Part shown: in pieces, positions 1 through 5,667 of the stretch
How positions within the stretch are numbered: the first letter of the stretch is position 1
How the letters are laid out: each line of letters opens with the position of its first letter
Program-made: the position numbers and the translations under genes
Origin: an uncultured Bacilli bacterium
Lineage (GTDB): Bacteria; Bacillota_I; Bacilli_A; RF39; UBA660
Assembly: GCA_934096025.1 (NCBI GenBank)
Contig: CAKOLP010000056.1
Location: forward strand, 1 to 6,361
DNA: 6,361 bases
Reading direction: 5' to 3'
The notes under the pieces: generated by a model
The model's database searches: none
Seen by the model: only the letters and a program-made list of their open reading frames with translations
What the model was told of the DNA's origin: nothing

Positions 1-936
1 GTCTTAGAGTTATGGAGTATATTTGATTTTATTATGCCGGGATATTTAGCAAGTCTAACAAAATTCCAAAGCAAATATCGAATTAAAGACTTTGATGAAG
101 AAGCTGAAGAATTACTAAAAGGCTTAAGCAAGCAAATAAATCCTTTTATCTTAAGACGAAAAAAAGAAGATGTTATTAAAGAATTGCCAGAAAAAATGCT
201 TAATAATATATATGTTGATTTAAAAGATGAACAAAAGAAACTGTATGTAGCAGAACTAGAAAAAGTTGAAAAAGAAATGGATCACATAATAGATAACGAG
301 GGAATATCTAAAGCACGGTTCTTAATTCTTCAATTACTAACTAAATTAAGACAAATATGTATTGACCCGAAAATTATTTATGAAAATTACACTGATGGCT
401 CAAATAAACTAGACCGCTTAGAGATTCTAGTAGATGACTACATTAAGAATAATCATAAGATATTAATTTTCTCATCTTTTAAAACTGGATTAAATCTTGT
501 AAAAGAGCGTTTAGATAAGTTAAAAATAAAAAACTTTATGATTGATGGTTCAGTACCCGCCAAAAAAAGAATAGAAATGGTTGACGATTTTAATGAAAAA
601 GAAGATGTAAAAGTATTTTTAATCATGTTAAAATCCGGAGGAACTGGCCTTAACTTAACAAGTGCAGATGTAGTAATTCACCTGGATTTATGGTGGAATC
701 CTCAAGCAGAAAATCAAGCAACAGATAGGGCTCATAGAATTGGTCAAAAAAATGTTGTTGAAGTTATTCACCTAATTACCAAAGGTACTATAGAAGAAAA
801 AATCCTTGATTTACAAAACAAAAAACGATTATTAAGTGATAAATTAATAGATGACGCCAAAAGAGACCAAAACATCCTTAGTAGTCTTACAAAAGAAGAC
901 ATTAAAAATCTATTATCATACGAAAATGAAGATTAA
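1..936 (+). CDS. SNF2-family DNA-dependent ATPase/helicase, C-terminal part (5' end outside window)
   Basis: The reading frame is open from base 1, so the start lies upstream; the ATG at 34 is internal. The first codons read LELWSIFDFIMPGYL, the hallmark block of SNF2 proteins just after motif III. Next come INPFILRRKKEDVIKELPEK (nt 136-195, the SNF2 'LRR..DV...LP.K' block), motif IV around ILIFSSFKTGLNLV (about 463-504), motif V LKSGGTGLNLTSADVV (about 628-675) and motif VI ENQATDRAHRIGQ (709-747) with the arginine-finger residues. This is a complete second RecA-like lobe with a normal C-terminal tail. Bacterial proteins of this family (COG0553, HepA-like) use ATP to translocate on DNA or remodel protein-DNA complexes. 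The N-terminal Walker A/B lobe and any zinc-finger domain cannot be seen here. The family call is secure, the exact cellular role is not. The gene ends in its own terminator. Confidence 0.95.
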   Translation, partial: VLELWSIFDFIMPGYLASLTKFQSKYRIKDFDEEAEELLKGLSKQINPFILRRKKEDVIKELPEKMLNNIYVDLKDEQKKLYVAELEKVEKEMDHIIDNEGISKARFLILQLLTKLRQICIDPKIIYENYTDGSNKLDRLEILVDDYIKNNHKILIFSSFKTGLNLVKERLDKLKIKNFMIDGSVPAKKRIEMVDDFNEKEDVKVFLIMLKSGGTGLNLTSADVVIHLDLWWNPQAENQATDRAHRIGQKNVVEVIHLITKGTIEEKILDLQNKKRLLSDKLIDDAKRDQNILSSLTKEDIKNLLSYENED

Positions 937-956
937 AAGATTAGTCTTCTTTTTTT
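928..956 (+). terminator. Intrinsic terminator overlapping the SNF2 stop codon
   Basis: GAAGATTAA (928-936) pairs with TTAGTCTTC (941-949) in a 9-bp stem with one G-U pair and an AAGA tetraloop, followed by seven T (950-956). The left arm contains the last two codons and the TAA stop of the helicase gene, so termination is packed into the end of the coding sequence. The downstream ATPase gene has its own promoter, which fits. Confidence 0.85.
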
Positions 957-957
957 C

Positions 958-1018
958 GACTAATTTAAAGTGATACCCTTGACTAATTTAAAGTGAACCC
1001 CTTGACCAATTTAAAGTG
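958..1018 (+). repeat. Three tandem direct repeats, 23-bp period
   Basis: The core GACTAATTTAAAGTG occurs at 958-972 and 981-995, and as GACCAATTTAAAGTG at 1004-1018. Copies 1 and 2 are each followed by 8 bp (ATACCCTT and AACCCCTT) that keep a strict 23-bp period. Each copy from the second on is preceded by TT, making TTGAC(T/C), a -35-like hexamer; the third is the actual -35 of the promoter at 1002-1030. The array starts two bases after the helicase terminator. It may be a set of regulator-binding sites. It also resembles the multiple terminal repeats found at IS21-family insertion-sequence ends, but no transposase is visible. Confidence 0.85.
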
Positions 1019-1030
1019 CAATGCTATAAT
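1002..1030 (+). promoter_or_regulatory. Sigma-A promoter with extended -10 for the DUF4143 ATPase
   Basis: TTGACC (1002-1007), a 17-bp spacer, and TATAAT (1025-1030) preceded by TGC, giving an extended -10. Predicted start is near 1037, leaving a leader of about 14 nt with the ribosome site AGAGG at 1040-1044 before the ATG at 1051. The -35 is built from the third direct repeat, so a protein bound to the repeats could control this gene. Confidence 0.85.
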
Positions 1031-1050
1031 TTGAAAAAAAGAGGTGTTTT

Positions 1051-2271
1051 ATGTATAAAAGAGAAGCTAGTGAAGTGATAAAAAAAATAAATGAATCTTT
1101 TAAGGTTCTACTTGTTACAGGCCCAAGACAAACTGGAAAAACAACACTTCTAAAATCATTAATGCCGGATGGCATGAATTATGTTGCTCTAGATGATGAA
1201 GTGTTAAAAGATTATGCTCAAAGAGAGCCTAAACTTTTTTTGGAGGAACATCCGGCTCCGCTTCTAATTGATGAAGTGCAATATGCCCCAAATCTTTTTT
1301 CATACATTAAAATTAATGTTGACAATAGTGATAAAAAAGGTCAATACTGGCTAACAGGATCTCTGCAATTTCATTTAATGAAAAAAGCTTCTGAATCTTT
1401 AGCTGGACGTGTGGGGATAGTTAATTTAAATAGTTTTACTTTTGCAGAAATAAGTAAAACTTCGAACAAAGTTATTTTTAATCCTGATAATATTTTAAAA
1501 TCTAGTAAAGTTGATGTTTCTAAAGTGTTTGACATAATTTTTCAAGGAGGCATGCCGGAATTTTATAATAATTCAAAAGTTGATAGAAATATATACTTTC
1601 AAAGTTATATTGAAACCTATATTAATAAAGATGTAAGAGAACTTACAGAAGTAGGAAAAATTGAAGAATTTAAAAAGTTTATGGTAAGTATTGCTACAAG
1701 AGTGGGAGAACAGTTAAATTATACTGATATAGCTTTAGATGCTGGGGTTAGCGTTCCGACAATTAAATCTTGGATTTCTATTTTGATATCTTCAGGAATT
1801 ATATATCTTTTACCTCCATTTATGTCATCAGAATTAAAAAGACTTACGCATATTCCTAAAATATATTTTATGGATACAGGCCTAGCCGCATATCTAGCAG
1901 GCTGGGAAAGTAGCAGAGAATTACAACTAAGTTCTAATTCAGGTCACTTTTTAGAAAACTTTGTAATAGCAGATATTATTAAATCTTATAATGCGCAAGG
2001 GTTAAAGCCTAATTTGTCTTATTATAGGGATAAAGAAAAAAATGAAATAGATTTAGTTATATATAAAAACAATACATTATATCCATTTGAAATAAAAAAG
2101 ACAGCTTCACCAAATAAAAGTATGATTAAAAGTTTTAAATGTTTGGAAAAAAGTAAAAAGAATATTGGAACAGGTGGATTAATTTGTTTTTATGATAATT
2201 TATTAAAATTAGATGACAAAAACTATATAATACCGATTTCTTCTGTTATAAATGCAAGTAATGATAAATAA
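1051..2271 (+). CDS. AAA_14 / DUF4143 ATPase (PD-(D/E)XK-like C-terminal domain)
   Basis: A complete 406-aa protein, usual length for this family. Residues about 17-125 are an AAA+ ATPase: Walker A GPRQTGKTT (24-32), Walker B PLLIDEVQ (70-77, D74/E75), sensor-like WLTGSLQF (100-107) and SLAGR (116-120). A linker with GGMPEF (166-171) and ETYINKDVREL (188-198) leads to a helix-turn-helix-like segment (222-245) and the DUF4143 domain. There YFMDTGLAAYL (272-282), HFLENFV (299-305), NEIDLVIY (331-338) and FEIKK (346-350) match the conserved positions; E302, D334, E347 and K349 resemble the acidic/lysine core of restriction-endonuclease folds. The family is widespread and frequent in host-associated bacteria and archaea. 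Its biological function is unproven; DNA binding and a defence or mobile-element link have been proposed. It has its own promoter and stands alone, unlinked to the genes on either side. All expected catalytic motifs look intact. Confidence 0.93.
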   Translation: MYKREASEVIKKINESFKVLLVTGPRQTGKTTLLKSLMPDGMNYVALDDEVLKDYAQREPKLFLEEHPAPLLIDEVQYAPNLFSYIKINVDNSDKKGQYWLTGSLQFHLMKKASESLAGRVGIVNLNSFTFAEISKTSNKVIFNPDNILKSSKVDVSKVFDIIFQGGMPEFYNNSKVDRNIYFQSYIETYINKDVRELTEVGKIEEFKKFMVSIATRVGEQLNYTDIALDAGVSVPTIKSWISILISSGIIYLLPPFMSSELKRLTHIPKIYFMDTGLAAYLAGWESSRELQLSSNSGHFLENFVIADIIKSYNAQGLKPNLSYYRDKEKNEIDLVIYKNNTLYPFEIKKTASPNKSMIKSFKCLEKSKKNIGTGGLICFYDNLLKLDDKNYIIPISSVINASNDK

Positions 2272-2343
2272 ATCTAATGCTTAAGAATAATTATTAGTTT
2301 AAAATGTTAGTATAAATTGATAACATATGAATATAATAAAAAT

Positions 2344-2384
2344 ACAATAGTATTGACAATTAAAATTTAATTTGATACTATTGT
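2344..2384. repeat. Inverted repeat enclosing a promoter
   Basis: ACAATAGTAT (2344-2353) is the exact reverse complement of ATACTATTGT (2375-2384). The interior also folds, as AATTAAA (2358-2364) against TTTAATT (2366-2372), offset by one base. The left arm ends at the -35 box and the right arm covers the -10 box of the promoter at 2353-2381. The TTGTTTT after the right arm means the same hairpin could act as a weak terminator for the ATPase gene, which otherwise has none. Operator and terminator readings are both possible. Confidence 0.7.
2353..2381 (+). promoter_or_regulatory. Consensus promoter for a small RNA
   Basis: Perfect -35 TTGACA (2353-2358), 17-bp spacer, and -10 TACTAT (2376-2381). 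Predicted transcription start is near 2388. No open reading frame with a ribosome site follows on the plus strand before the terminator at 2470-2497, so the product should be a non-coding RNA. Confidence 0.75.
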
Positions 2385-2387
2385 TTT

Positions 2388-2497
2388 ACCGGAGAGAAAT
2401 CTTGTCAGGTCTACATACAAGTGTCGAACGTGAGTTTAATCGTATTTCTAAATACGACGCCTTGTGTGGAAATCATCCTTTTATGGATGATTTTTTT
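2388..2497 (+). ncRNA. Putative ~110-nt structured small RNA next to a DUF3800 remnant
   Basis: The unit is bounded by a consensus promoter (2353-2381) and a strong terminator (2470-2497). The segment is less AT-rich than the flanking spacers and rich in pairing. CATACAAG (2414-2421) pairs with CTTGTGTG (2461-2468) with one G-U, closing a domain that contains the hairpin TCGTATTT / AAATACGA (2440-2457). A second possible stem, CTTGT (2401-2405) with ACAAG (2417-2421), competes for the same strand. It does not match tRNA, tmRNA, 6S, SRP RNA (the GGAAG apical motif is missing) or RNase P RNA as I know them. Comparative studies have described several structured RNA classes (the 'DUF3800' RNA motifs) near DUF3800 genes; the facing DUF3800 fragment makes membership likely but unproven. 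Exact ends are predicted, not measured. Confidence 0.65.
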
Positions 2498-2647
2498 ATT
2501 TAAAATATTTTTATATTTACGTTCAAAATTTTCTTGATCTAATTTACTTGTGAAAACAATTCCCCCGTAAATACAACATCTTTCATTAGAATGTAAAACA
2601 CCTGAATCATCCATATTTATATAAATTTCTTGATAACTTATTTTCAT
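2411..2647 (-). pseudogene. Truncated DUF3800 gene (N-terminal fragment)
   Basis: The minus-strand frame starts with ATG at 2647. Its first ~53 residues carry the DUF3800 beginning: IYINMDDSGVLH (8-19, the conserved Y-I-D-(D/E)-S-G start with the first acidic residue of this RNase H-like fold), then CIYGGIVFTSKLDQ (25-38) and FERKYKNI (41-48). Full DUF3800 proteins are roughly 200-300 aa. Here similarity stops near nt 2490, exactly where the frame enters the T-run and terminator of the facing small RNA. The remaining ~25 codons are the antisense of that RNA, not protein-like sequence. No further DUF3800 coding sequence exists to the left before the ATPase gene. A weak ribosome site (GGTG, 2653-2656 on the minus strand) precedes the start. 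Most likely a decayed gene, with the 3' part deleted. DUF3800 function is unknown; it occurs in defence and phage contexts. The RNA overlap covers 2411-2497. Confidence 0.7.
2470..2497 (+). terminator. Strong intrinsic terminator of the small RNA
   Basis: AAATCATCC (2470-2478) and GGATGATTT (2485-2493) form a perfect 9-bp stem with a 6-nt loop, and the downstream arm runs into seven T (2491-2497). There is no T-run on the other strand, so it works for rightward transcription only. Confidence 0.88.
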
Positions 2648-2788
2648 TAATACACCAGCTTTCTTTCAGTTTTTATGGTGTTATATCATAAATCGTAAAA
2701 AATAGTACTTACATAGAAATATAATTTTGTTTAAAAAGAAAATTAATTTCGGGTTCTAATGTAGCTTTAAATTTTGGGAAAATTGTAA
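2648..2788. other. Spacer without a recognisable gene
   Basis: AT-rich DNA between the start of the DUF3800 remnant and the promoter of the surface-protein operon. It should contain the remnant's own leftward promoter, but I see only a partial -10-like TATAAC on the minus strand (around 2680) and no convincing -35. No RNA gene, open frame with a ribosome site or terminator could be recognised. Confidence 0.5.
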
Positions 2789-2817
2789 TTGACTTTATGT
2801 TCTTTTTATTTTAAAAT
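2789..2817 (+). promoter_or_regulatory. Promoter of the surface-protein operon
   Basis: TTGACT (2789-2794), 17-bp spacer, TAAAAT (2812-2817); five of six bases match consensus in each box. Predicted start is near 2824, giving a leader of only about 11 nt that holds the ribosome site. Confidence 0.75.
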
Positions 2818-2824
2818 TATTATT

Positions 2825-2834
2825 AGGATAGGAT
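2825..2834 (+). promoter_or_regulatory. Double ribosome site giving two possible starts
   Basis: AGGATAGGAT holds two GGA cores. AGGA at 2825-2828 is spaced 6 nt from the ATG at 2835, and AGGA at 2830-2833 is spaced 7 nt from a second in-frame ATG at 2841. The two starts differ by only Met-His; 2835 is used here, but 2841 is equally possible. Confidence 0.6.
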
Positions 2835-4778
2835 ATGCATATGAAAAAATTTAAAGATAAGATAAATAACCTTTTAAATAAAGATGTTACAGTATTTTTA
2901 AATAAGTATAAATTACCATTAGTAAGTATAACTATAATGGTTTTATTAGCATGCATTGGAATGATTGTTAGTTATGCTTTTTATCAAGTAGTAGAACAAA
3001 CTCCGATTATCGGGGGAACTACGGGTAAAATAGCAGACTTAGATGTACGAATAATGGCCGAAGAAAGAGATACCAATGGAATAGGTTTAAATAGTTATGC
3101 TATTTATCCTTATATACCAAAAGCAGGGTATAAATATAATGCAGAAAAAAGTTATTGTACAAATGGTTCTGTAATTAATTATGATAGTAATAATTATAGG
3201 GCAGATATTACAGCTCAGGGACATGATGTATGTTACTTGTATTTTGATTCTACAGCTGTATTAGATATAACTTTAAATGTTTATGCGGAAAATGTAGATA
3301 GTAATGGTGATGGAACTGGAGAATATACCAAACTTGAAACCACTGCATTACCATCTATAGGTTATAAGTTTAATGAAAGTAAAAGTAGCTGTGAAAATGG
3401 TTCTACAGTAAGTTATAGTGCTGATGAAAATATGTTTACTGTAGAAGCACTAAAGAAAGATGTTTGTGTTGCTTACATGGACGCTTTAGAAGTTGATATT
3501 GCTTTAAAAATGTATGTTCAAGATGCCGTGGGTTCTACAAATTATTTAGAAACAAGTAAGGTGCCAAAAGATGCATTTTATACTTTGTCAAGCCAATCTG
3601 CTTGTACGGGATCTTCGACAATATCAATGAATAATCAACGGGTAGTAATAGGTGCAACTAGTAAAACTAATTGTGTAGCATATCTTGATATTAGTTCGGG
3701 ACCTATTTTAGAAAGTATACATACATCTACAAATAACACAAATGTTACAGTAGCTTTAACAAATAGCTCTGCGGGTTCGACCCCAACAACATATTATTTT
3801 TCAAGTGATAATGGGGCAACTTATGTATCTACAACTAACTCAACATATACATTTAGTAATTTATCGAATATAGATTCTTTAGTATTTAACGCATACGCCG
3901 TAGATTCTGCTGGTAAAACCTCAGGAATTCTAAAAGCTTCTGCTGCATCATATTTGTATAATGGAGTTTTCCCTTTTAAAAATGCAGTGCAAACAAAGAG
4001 CATAGATGTAGCTGGATATTATAAACTACAAGTGTGGGGAGCACAAGGAGGCTCTTATGATACGACTTATGTTGGTGGTAAAGGCGGCTATACTGAGGGA
4101 ATTGTTTATTTAAATGCTGGAGATAATTTATATATCTATACAGGGGGCCAACCTAGCGGATATAATACATCAGCATCAAGTAATAATGTTAATGCCGGAG
4201 GCTTTAATGGTGGAGGTGCTGGAAGAACATATTATTATAGTCAAGTTTATACCTATGGATTAGGTGGTGGAGGTGCCACTGACATAAGAATAAATGCAGA
4301 TACTTTATATAATAGAGTTATAGTTGCTGGAGGTGGTTCTGGAGCTACTAATGGTACTAACGGTTATGCTGGGGGCGGAAGAGTTTCGTTAGGCTATGAG
4401 GGTTATACTGCTAGTCAAAATGCAGCTGGAACAGGAGGATCATTCGGAACCGGTGGTGCTTCAAGTGGAAGTTATAATTATAAGTATGGCGCTCCTGGTG
4501 GAGGCGGAGGCTGGTACGGCGGAGGTGCCGGTAATAGTAGAAGTGATACAGTAACAGCATTCCGAGAATATAGTGGTGGAGGCTCAGGATTTGTATATAC
4601 TGGCCAAAATGTTGTGGTACCAGAAGAAAATACTTATCAATTGACATCCGACTATGCTTTAAGAAGTATAACGATTGTGGATGGAACAAAAGAATTTCTA
4701 TCACCATCAGGATTTACTCAAACAGGACACGCAGGTAATGGGTTTGCTAAGATAACTTATCTTGGAAATTCTATATAA
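2835..4778 (+). CDS. Membrane-anchored surface protein with Cys-pair repeats and ALK/LTK-like glycine-rich domain
   Basis: 647 aa. A lysine-rich N-terminus is followed by one hydrophobic segment (about 27-49) ending SYAFYQ, either a signal anchor or a cleavable SipW-type signal. The rest should be outside the cell. Three related repeats follow (about 66-139, 141-217, 218-286). Each starts with a beta-strand such as LDVRIMAE / LDITLNVYAE / VDIALKMYVQ and holds two cysteines 23-25 residues apart (C108/C133, C186/C211, C257/C280), the second within VCYLYFD / VCVAYMD / NCVAYLD. These could be disulphides. Residues about 290-365 are Thr/Ser/Asn-rich and resemble a beta-sandwich (YYFSSDNGATYV). From about 374 the glycine-rich domain begins (VFPFKNAVQTKSIDVAGYYKLQVWGAQGG segment, 378-406) and continues through GGGGATDIR (477-485), VIVAGGGSG (495-503) and GAPGGGGGWYGGG (552-564) to the end. 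This matches the Pfam ALK_LTK_GRD family common in large gut-bacterial surface proteins. The role is probably adhesion or envelope structure; the ligand is unknown. First gene of a three-gene operon. Confidence 0.88.
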   Translation: MHMKKFKDKINNLLNKDVTVFLNKYKLPLVSITIMVLLACIGMIVSYAFYQVVEQTPIIGGTTGKIADLDVRIMAEERDTNGIGLNSYAIYPYIPKAGYKYNAEKSYCTNGSVINYDSNNYRADITAQGHDVCYLYFDSTAVLDITLNVYAENVDSNGDGTGEYTKLETTALPSIGYKFNESKSSCENGSTVSYSADENMFTVEALKKDVCVAYMDALEVDIALKMYVQDAVGSTNYLETSKVPKDAFYTLSSQSACTGSSTISMNNQRVVIGATSKTNCVAYLDISSGPILESIHTSTNNTNVTVALTNSSAGSTPTTYYFSSDNGATYVSTTNSTYTFSNLSNIDSLVFNAYAVDSAGKTSGILKASAASYLYNGVFPFKNAVQTKSIDVAGYYKLQVWGAQGGSYDTTYVGGKGGYTEGIVYLNAGDNLYIYTGGQPSGYNTSASSNNVNAGGFNGGGAGRTYYYSQVYTYGLGGGGATDIRINADTLYNRVIVAGGGSGATNGTNGYAGGGRVSLGYEGYTASQNAAGTGGSFGTGGASSGSYNYKYGAPGGGGGWYGGGAGNSRSDTVTAFREYSGGGSGFVYTGQNVVVPEENTYQLTSDYALRSITIVDGTKEFLSPSGFTQTGHAGNGFAKITYLGNSI

Positions 4779-4786
4779 GGATTATT

Positions 4787-5056
4787 ATGATTTGTAATAG
4801 ATGTAAAAAGCCTTTACCTAATACTGGTATAGTATGTAAATTCTGTGGGGCACTTATGACGCAAGACCAAATAAACTATCAAAACAAAATGCGTGATAAA
4901 GATAATAAAAGAATTATGTTATTAAGTGAGAAATATGGAGTTAACAATAAAGTAGAATATCGTGAAGAAAAAAAAGAAAATAAAGTACTCGGACTATTTA
5001 TAATAGTACTAACGCTTTTAATTTTAATAATTTTGACCATACTACTAAATAAGTAG
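4787..5056 (+). CDS. Small zinc-ribbon protein with C-terminal membrane anchor
   Basis: 89 aa. The N-terminal zinc ribbon is CNRC (C3, C6) and CKFC (C17, C20), with the usual CxxC-x10-CxxC spacing. A charged, lysine/glutamate-rich middle (about 25-66) follows, then one hydrophobic helix (about 67-87) almost at the C-terminus. The predicted form is tail-anchored with the ribbon in the cytoplasm. The ribosome site AAGGA (4777-4781) overlaps the TAA stop of the surface-protein gene and lies 5 nt from the ATG, so translation is probably coupled. Such short ribbon-plus-helix proteins are common in Bacillota and have no assigned function. Its place between two envelope genes suggests a role at the membrane, perhaps in regulating or assembling them; that is inference. 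Confidence 0.88.
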   Translation: MICNRCKKPLPNTGIVCKFCGALMTQDQINYQNKMRDKDNKRIMLLSEKYGVNNKVEYREEKKENKVLGLFIIVLTLLILIILTILLNK

Positions 5057-5060
5057 GTGG
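5055..5060 (+). promoter_or_regulatory. Ribosome site that sets a TTG start
   Basis: AGGTGG lies across the TAG stop of the zinc-ribbon gene, with the AGG core 7 nt before the TTG at 5065. No ATG or GTG is suitably placed, and the family's conserved N-terminus begins right after this codon, so TTG is the likely start. Confidence 0.7.
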
Positions 5061-5064
5061 TTTT

Positions 5065-5574
5065 TTGTTTATAACATGTATAAAAATATTTTTAGCTCGT
5101 ATCATAGATGTAAGTCTTGGGACAATCAGAACAGTTTTGGTAGTAAAAGAAAGAAGATTACTACCGGCAGTTATAGCATTCTTTGAAGTTCTAATCTGGT
5201 TCTTAGTTGCTAGAGAAGCATTAAGCACTGATTTAGATTCATGGTTAATTCCTATATTTTATTCTGCAGGATATGCAACCGGAACTTACCTGGGTGGAAT
5301 TATATCTAACAAATATGTAAAAGGAGTTATCGGAGTTCAAGTAATTACTAAAAGTGAAGTGGCTAAAAAAATGCTTAATGAAATAAGAAAAAAAGGCTTC
5401 GGAGTTTCGGTTTTAGATTTAAAGAACCCGCAAGATAACATTAAGAAAAATATGCTTATAATTCAAGTAGATAAAGCTAAACTAAAAATACTAACAAAAA
5501 TAATTAGAACTAATGACCCAGATGCTTTTGTTGTTATCAACGAAACAAAATATATTCAAAATGGTTTAAAGTAA
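5065..5574 (+). CDS. UPF0316 family membrane protein (DUF5698 + DUF2179)
   Basis: 169 aa, normal length for the family (Bacillus YebE-like). The N-terminal DUF5698 part has about three membrane helices (4-26, 32-52, 60-81) with the signature ARIIDVSLGTIRTVLVVKER (11-30), AVIAFFEVLIWFLV (35-48) and AGYATGTYLGGII (68-80). The C-terminal DUF2179 part (about 88-165) is a small soluble alpha/beta domain (VQVITKSEVAKKMLNEIRKK, GFGVSVLDLK, VVINETKYI), also found at the end of YitT-type proteins and expected in the cytoplasm. The function is unknown; a transport or ligand-sensing role is guessed for DUF2179. Translation starts with TTG at 5065. It is the last gene of the operon, 8 bp after the zinc-ribbon gene, and is followed by a terminator. 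Confidence 0.92.
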   Translation: MFITCIKIFLARIIDVSLGTIRTVLVVKERRLLPAVIAFFEVLIWFLVAREALSTDLDSWLIPIFYSAGYATGTYLGGIISNKYVKGVIGVQVITKSEVAKKMLNEIRKKGFGVSVLDLKNPQDNIKKNMLIIQVDKAKLKILTKIIRTNDPDAFVVINETKYIQNGLK

Positions 5575-5578
5575 TATA

Positions 5579-5610
5579 AGGCACGAATAAAATAGTTCGT
5601 GTTTTGTTTT
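5579..5610 (+). terminator. Operon terminator
   Basis: CACGAA (5582-5587) pairs with TTCGTG (5596-5601), extended outward by G-U and A-U pairs (5579-5581 with 5602-5604), with an 8-nt loop and the T-rich tail GTTTTGTTTT (5601-5610). It begins a few bases after the UPF0316 stop and closes the operon begun at 2835. Confidence 0.82.
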
Positions 5611-5630
5611 GAAAAAATTTCAAAAAACTA

Positions 5631-5660
5631 TTTACAAAAAGCAACAAATCATGCTAAAAT
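5631..5660 (+). promoter_or_regulatory. Promoter of the second surface-protein gene
   Basis: TTTACA (5631-5636), 18-bp spacer and TAAAAT (5655-5660) preceded by TGC, an extended -10. Predicted start is near 5667, leaving a leader of about 105 nt, much longer than those of the other genes here. Confidence 0.7.
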
Positions 5661-5667
5661 TTTATAG

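Noticed and set aside
958..1018. Repeat array as a CRISPR
   Set aside because: The repeat cores are only 15 bp with 8-bp, nearly identical gaps; there are no variable spacers and no cas genes.
2304..2326. ATGTTA...TAACAT inverted repeat after the ATPase gene as a terminator
   Set aside because: Six A/T-rich pairs with an 11-nt loop and no T-run; too weak. The hairpin at 2344-2384 is a better candidate.
2388..2470. Reading the RNA as part of a glycine riboswitch or SRP RNA because of GGAGAG and CAGGTC
   Set aside because: The glycine aptamer core and the SRP GGAAG apical motif are absent, and no glycine-metabolism gene follows.
3821..4003. 60-codon minus-strand frame inside the surface-protein gene
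   Set aside because: It is antisense to a clearly real coding sequence and has no domain, no ribosome site and no promoter.
4411..4707. 98-codon minus-strand frame, His/Leu/Tyr-rich
   Set aside because: It is the antisense of the glycine-rich coding region, and its composition simply mirrors Gly/Ser/Tyr codons.
4998..5228. 76-codon minus-strand frame across the zinc-ribbon/UPF0316 junction
   Set aside because: It overlaps two well-supported genes and has no recognisable motif or start signal.
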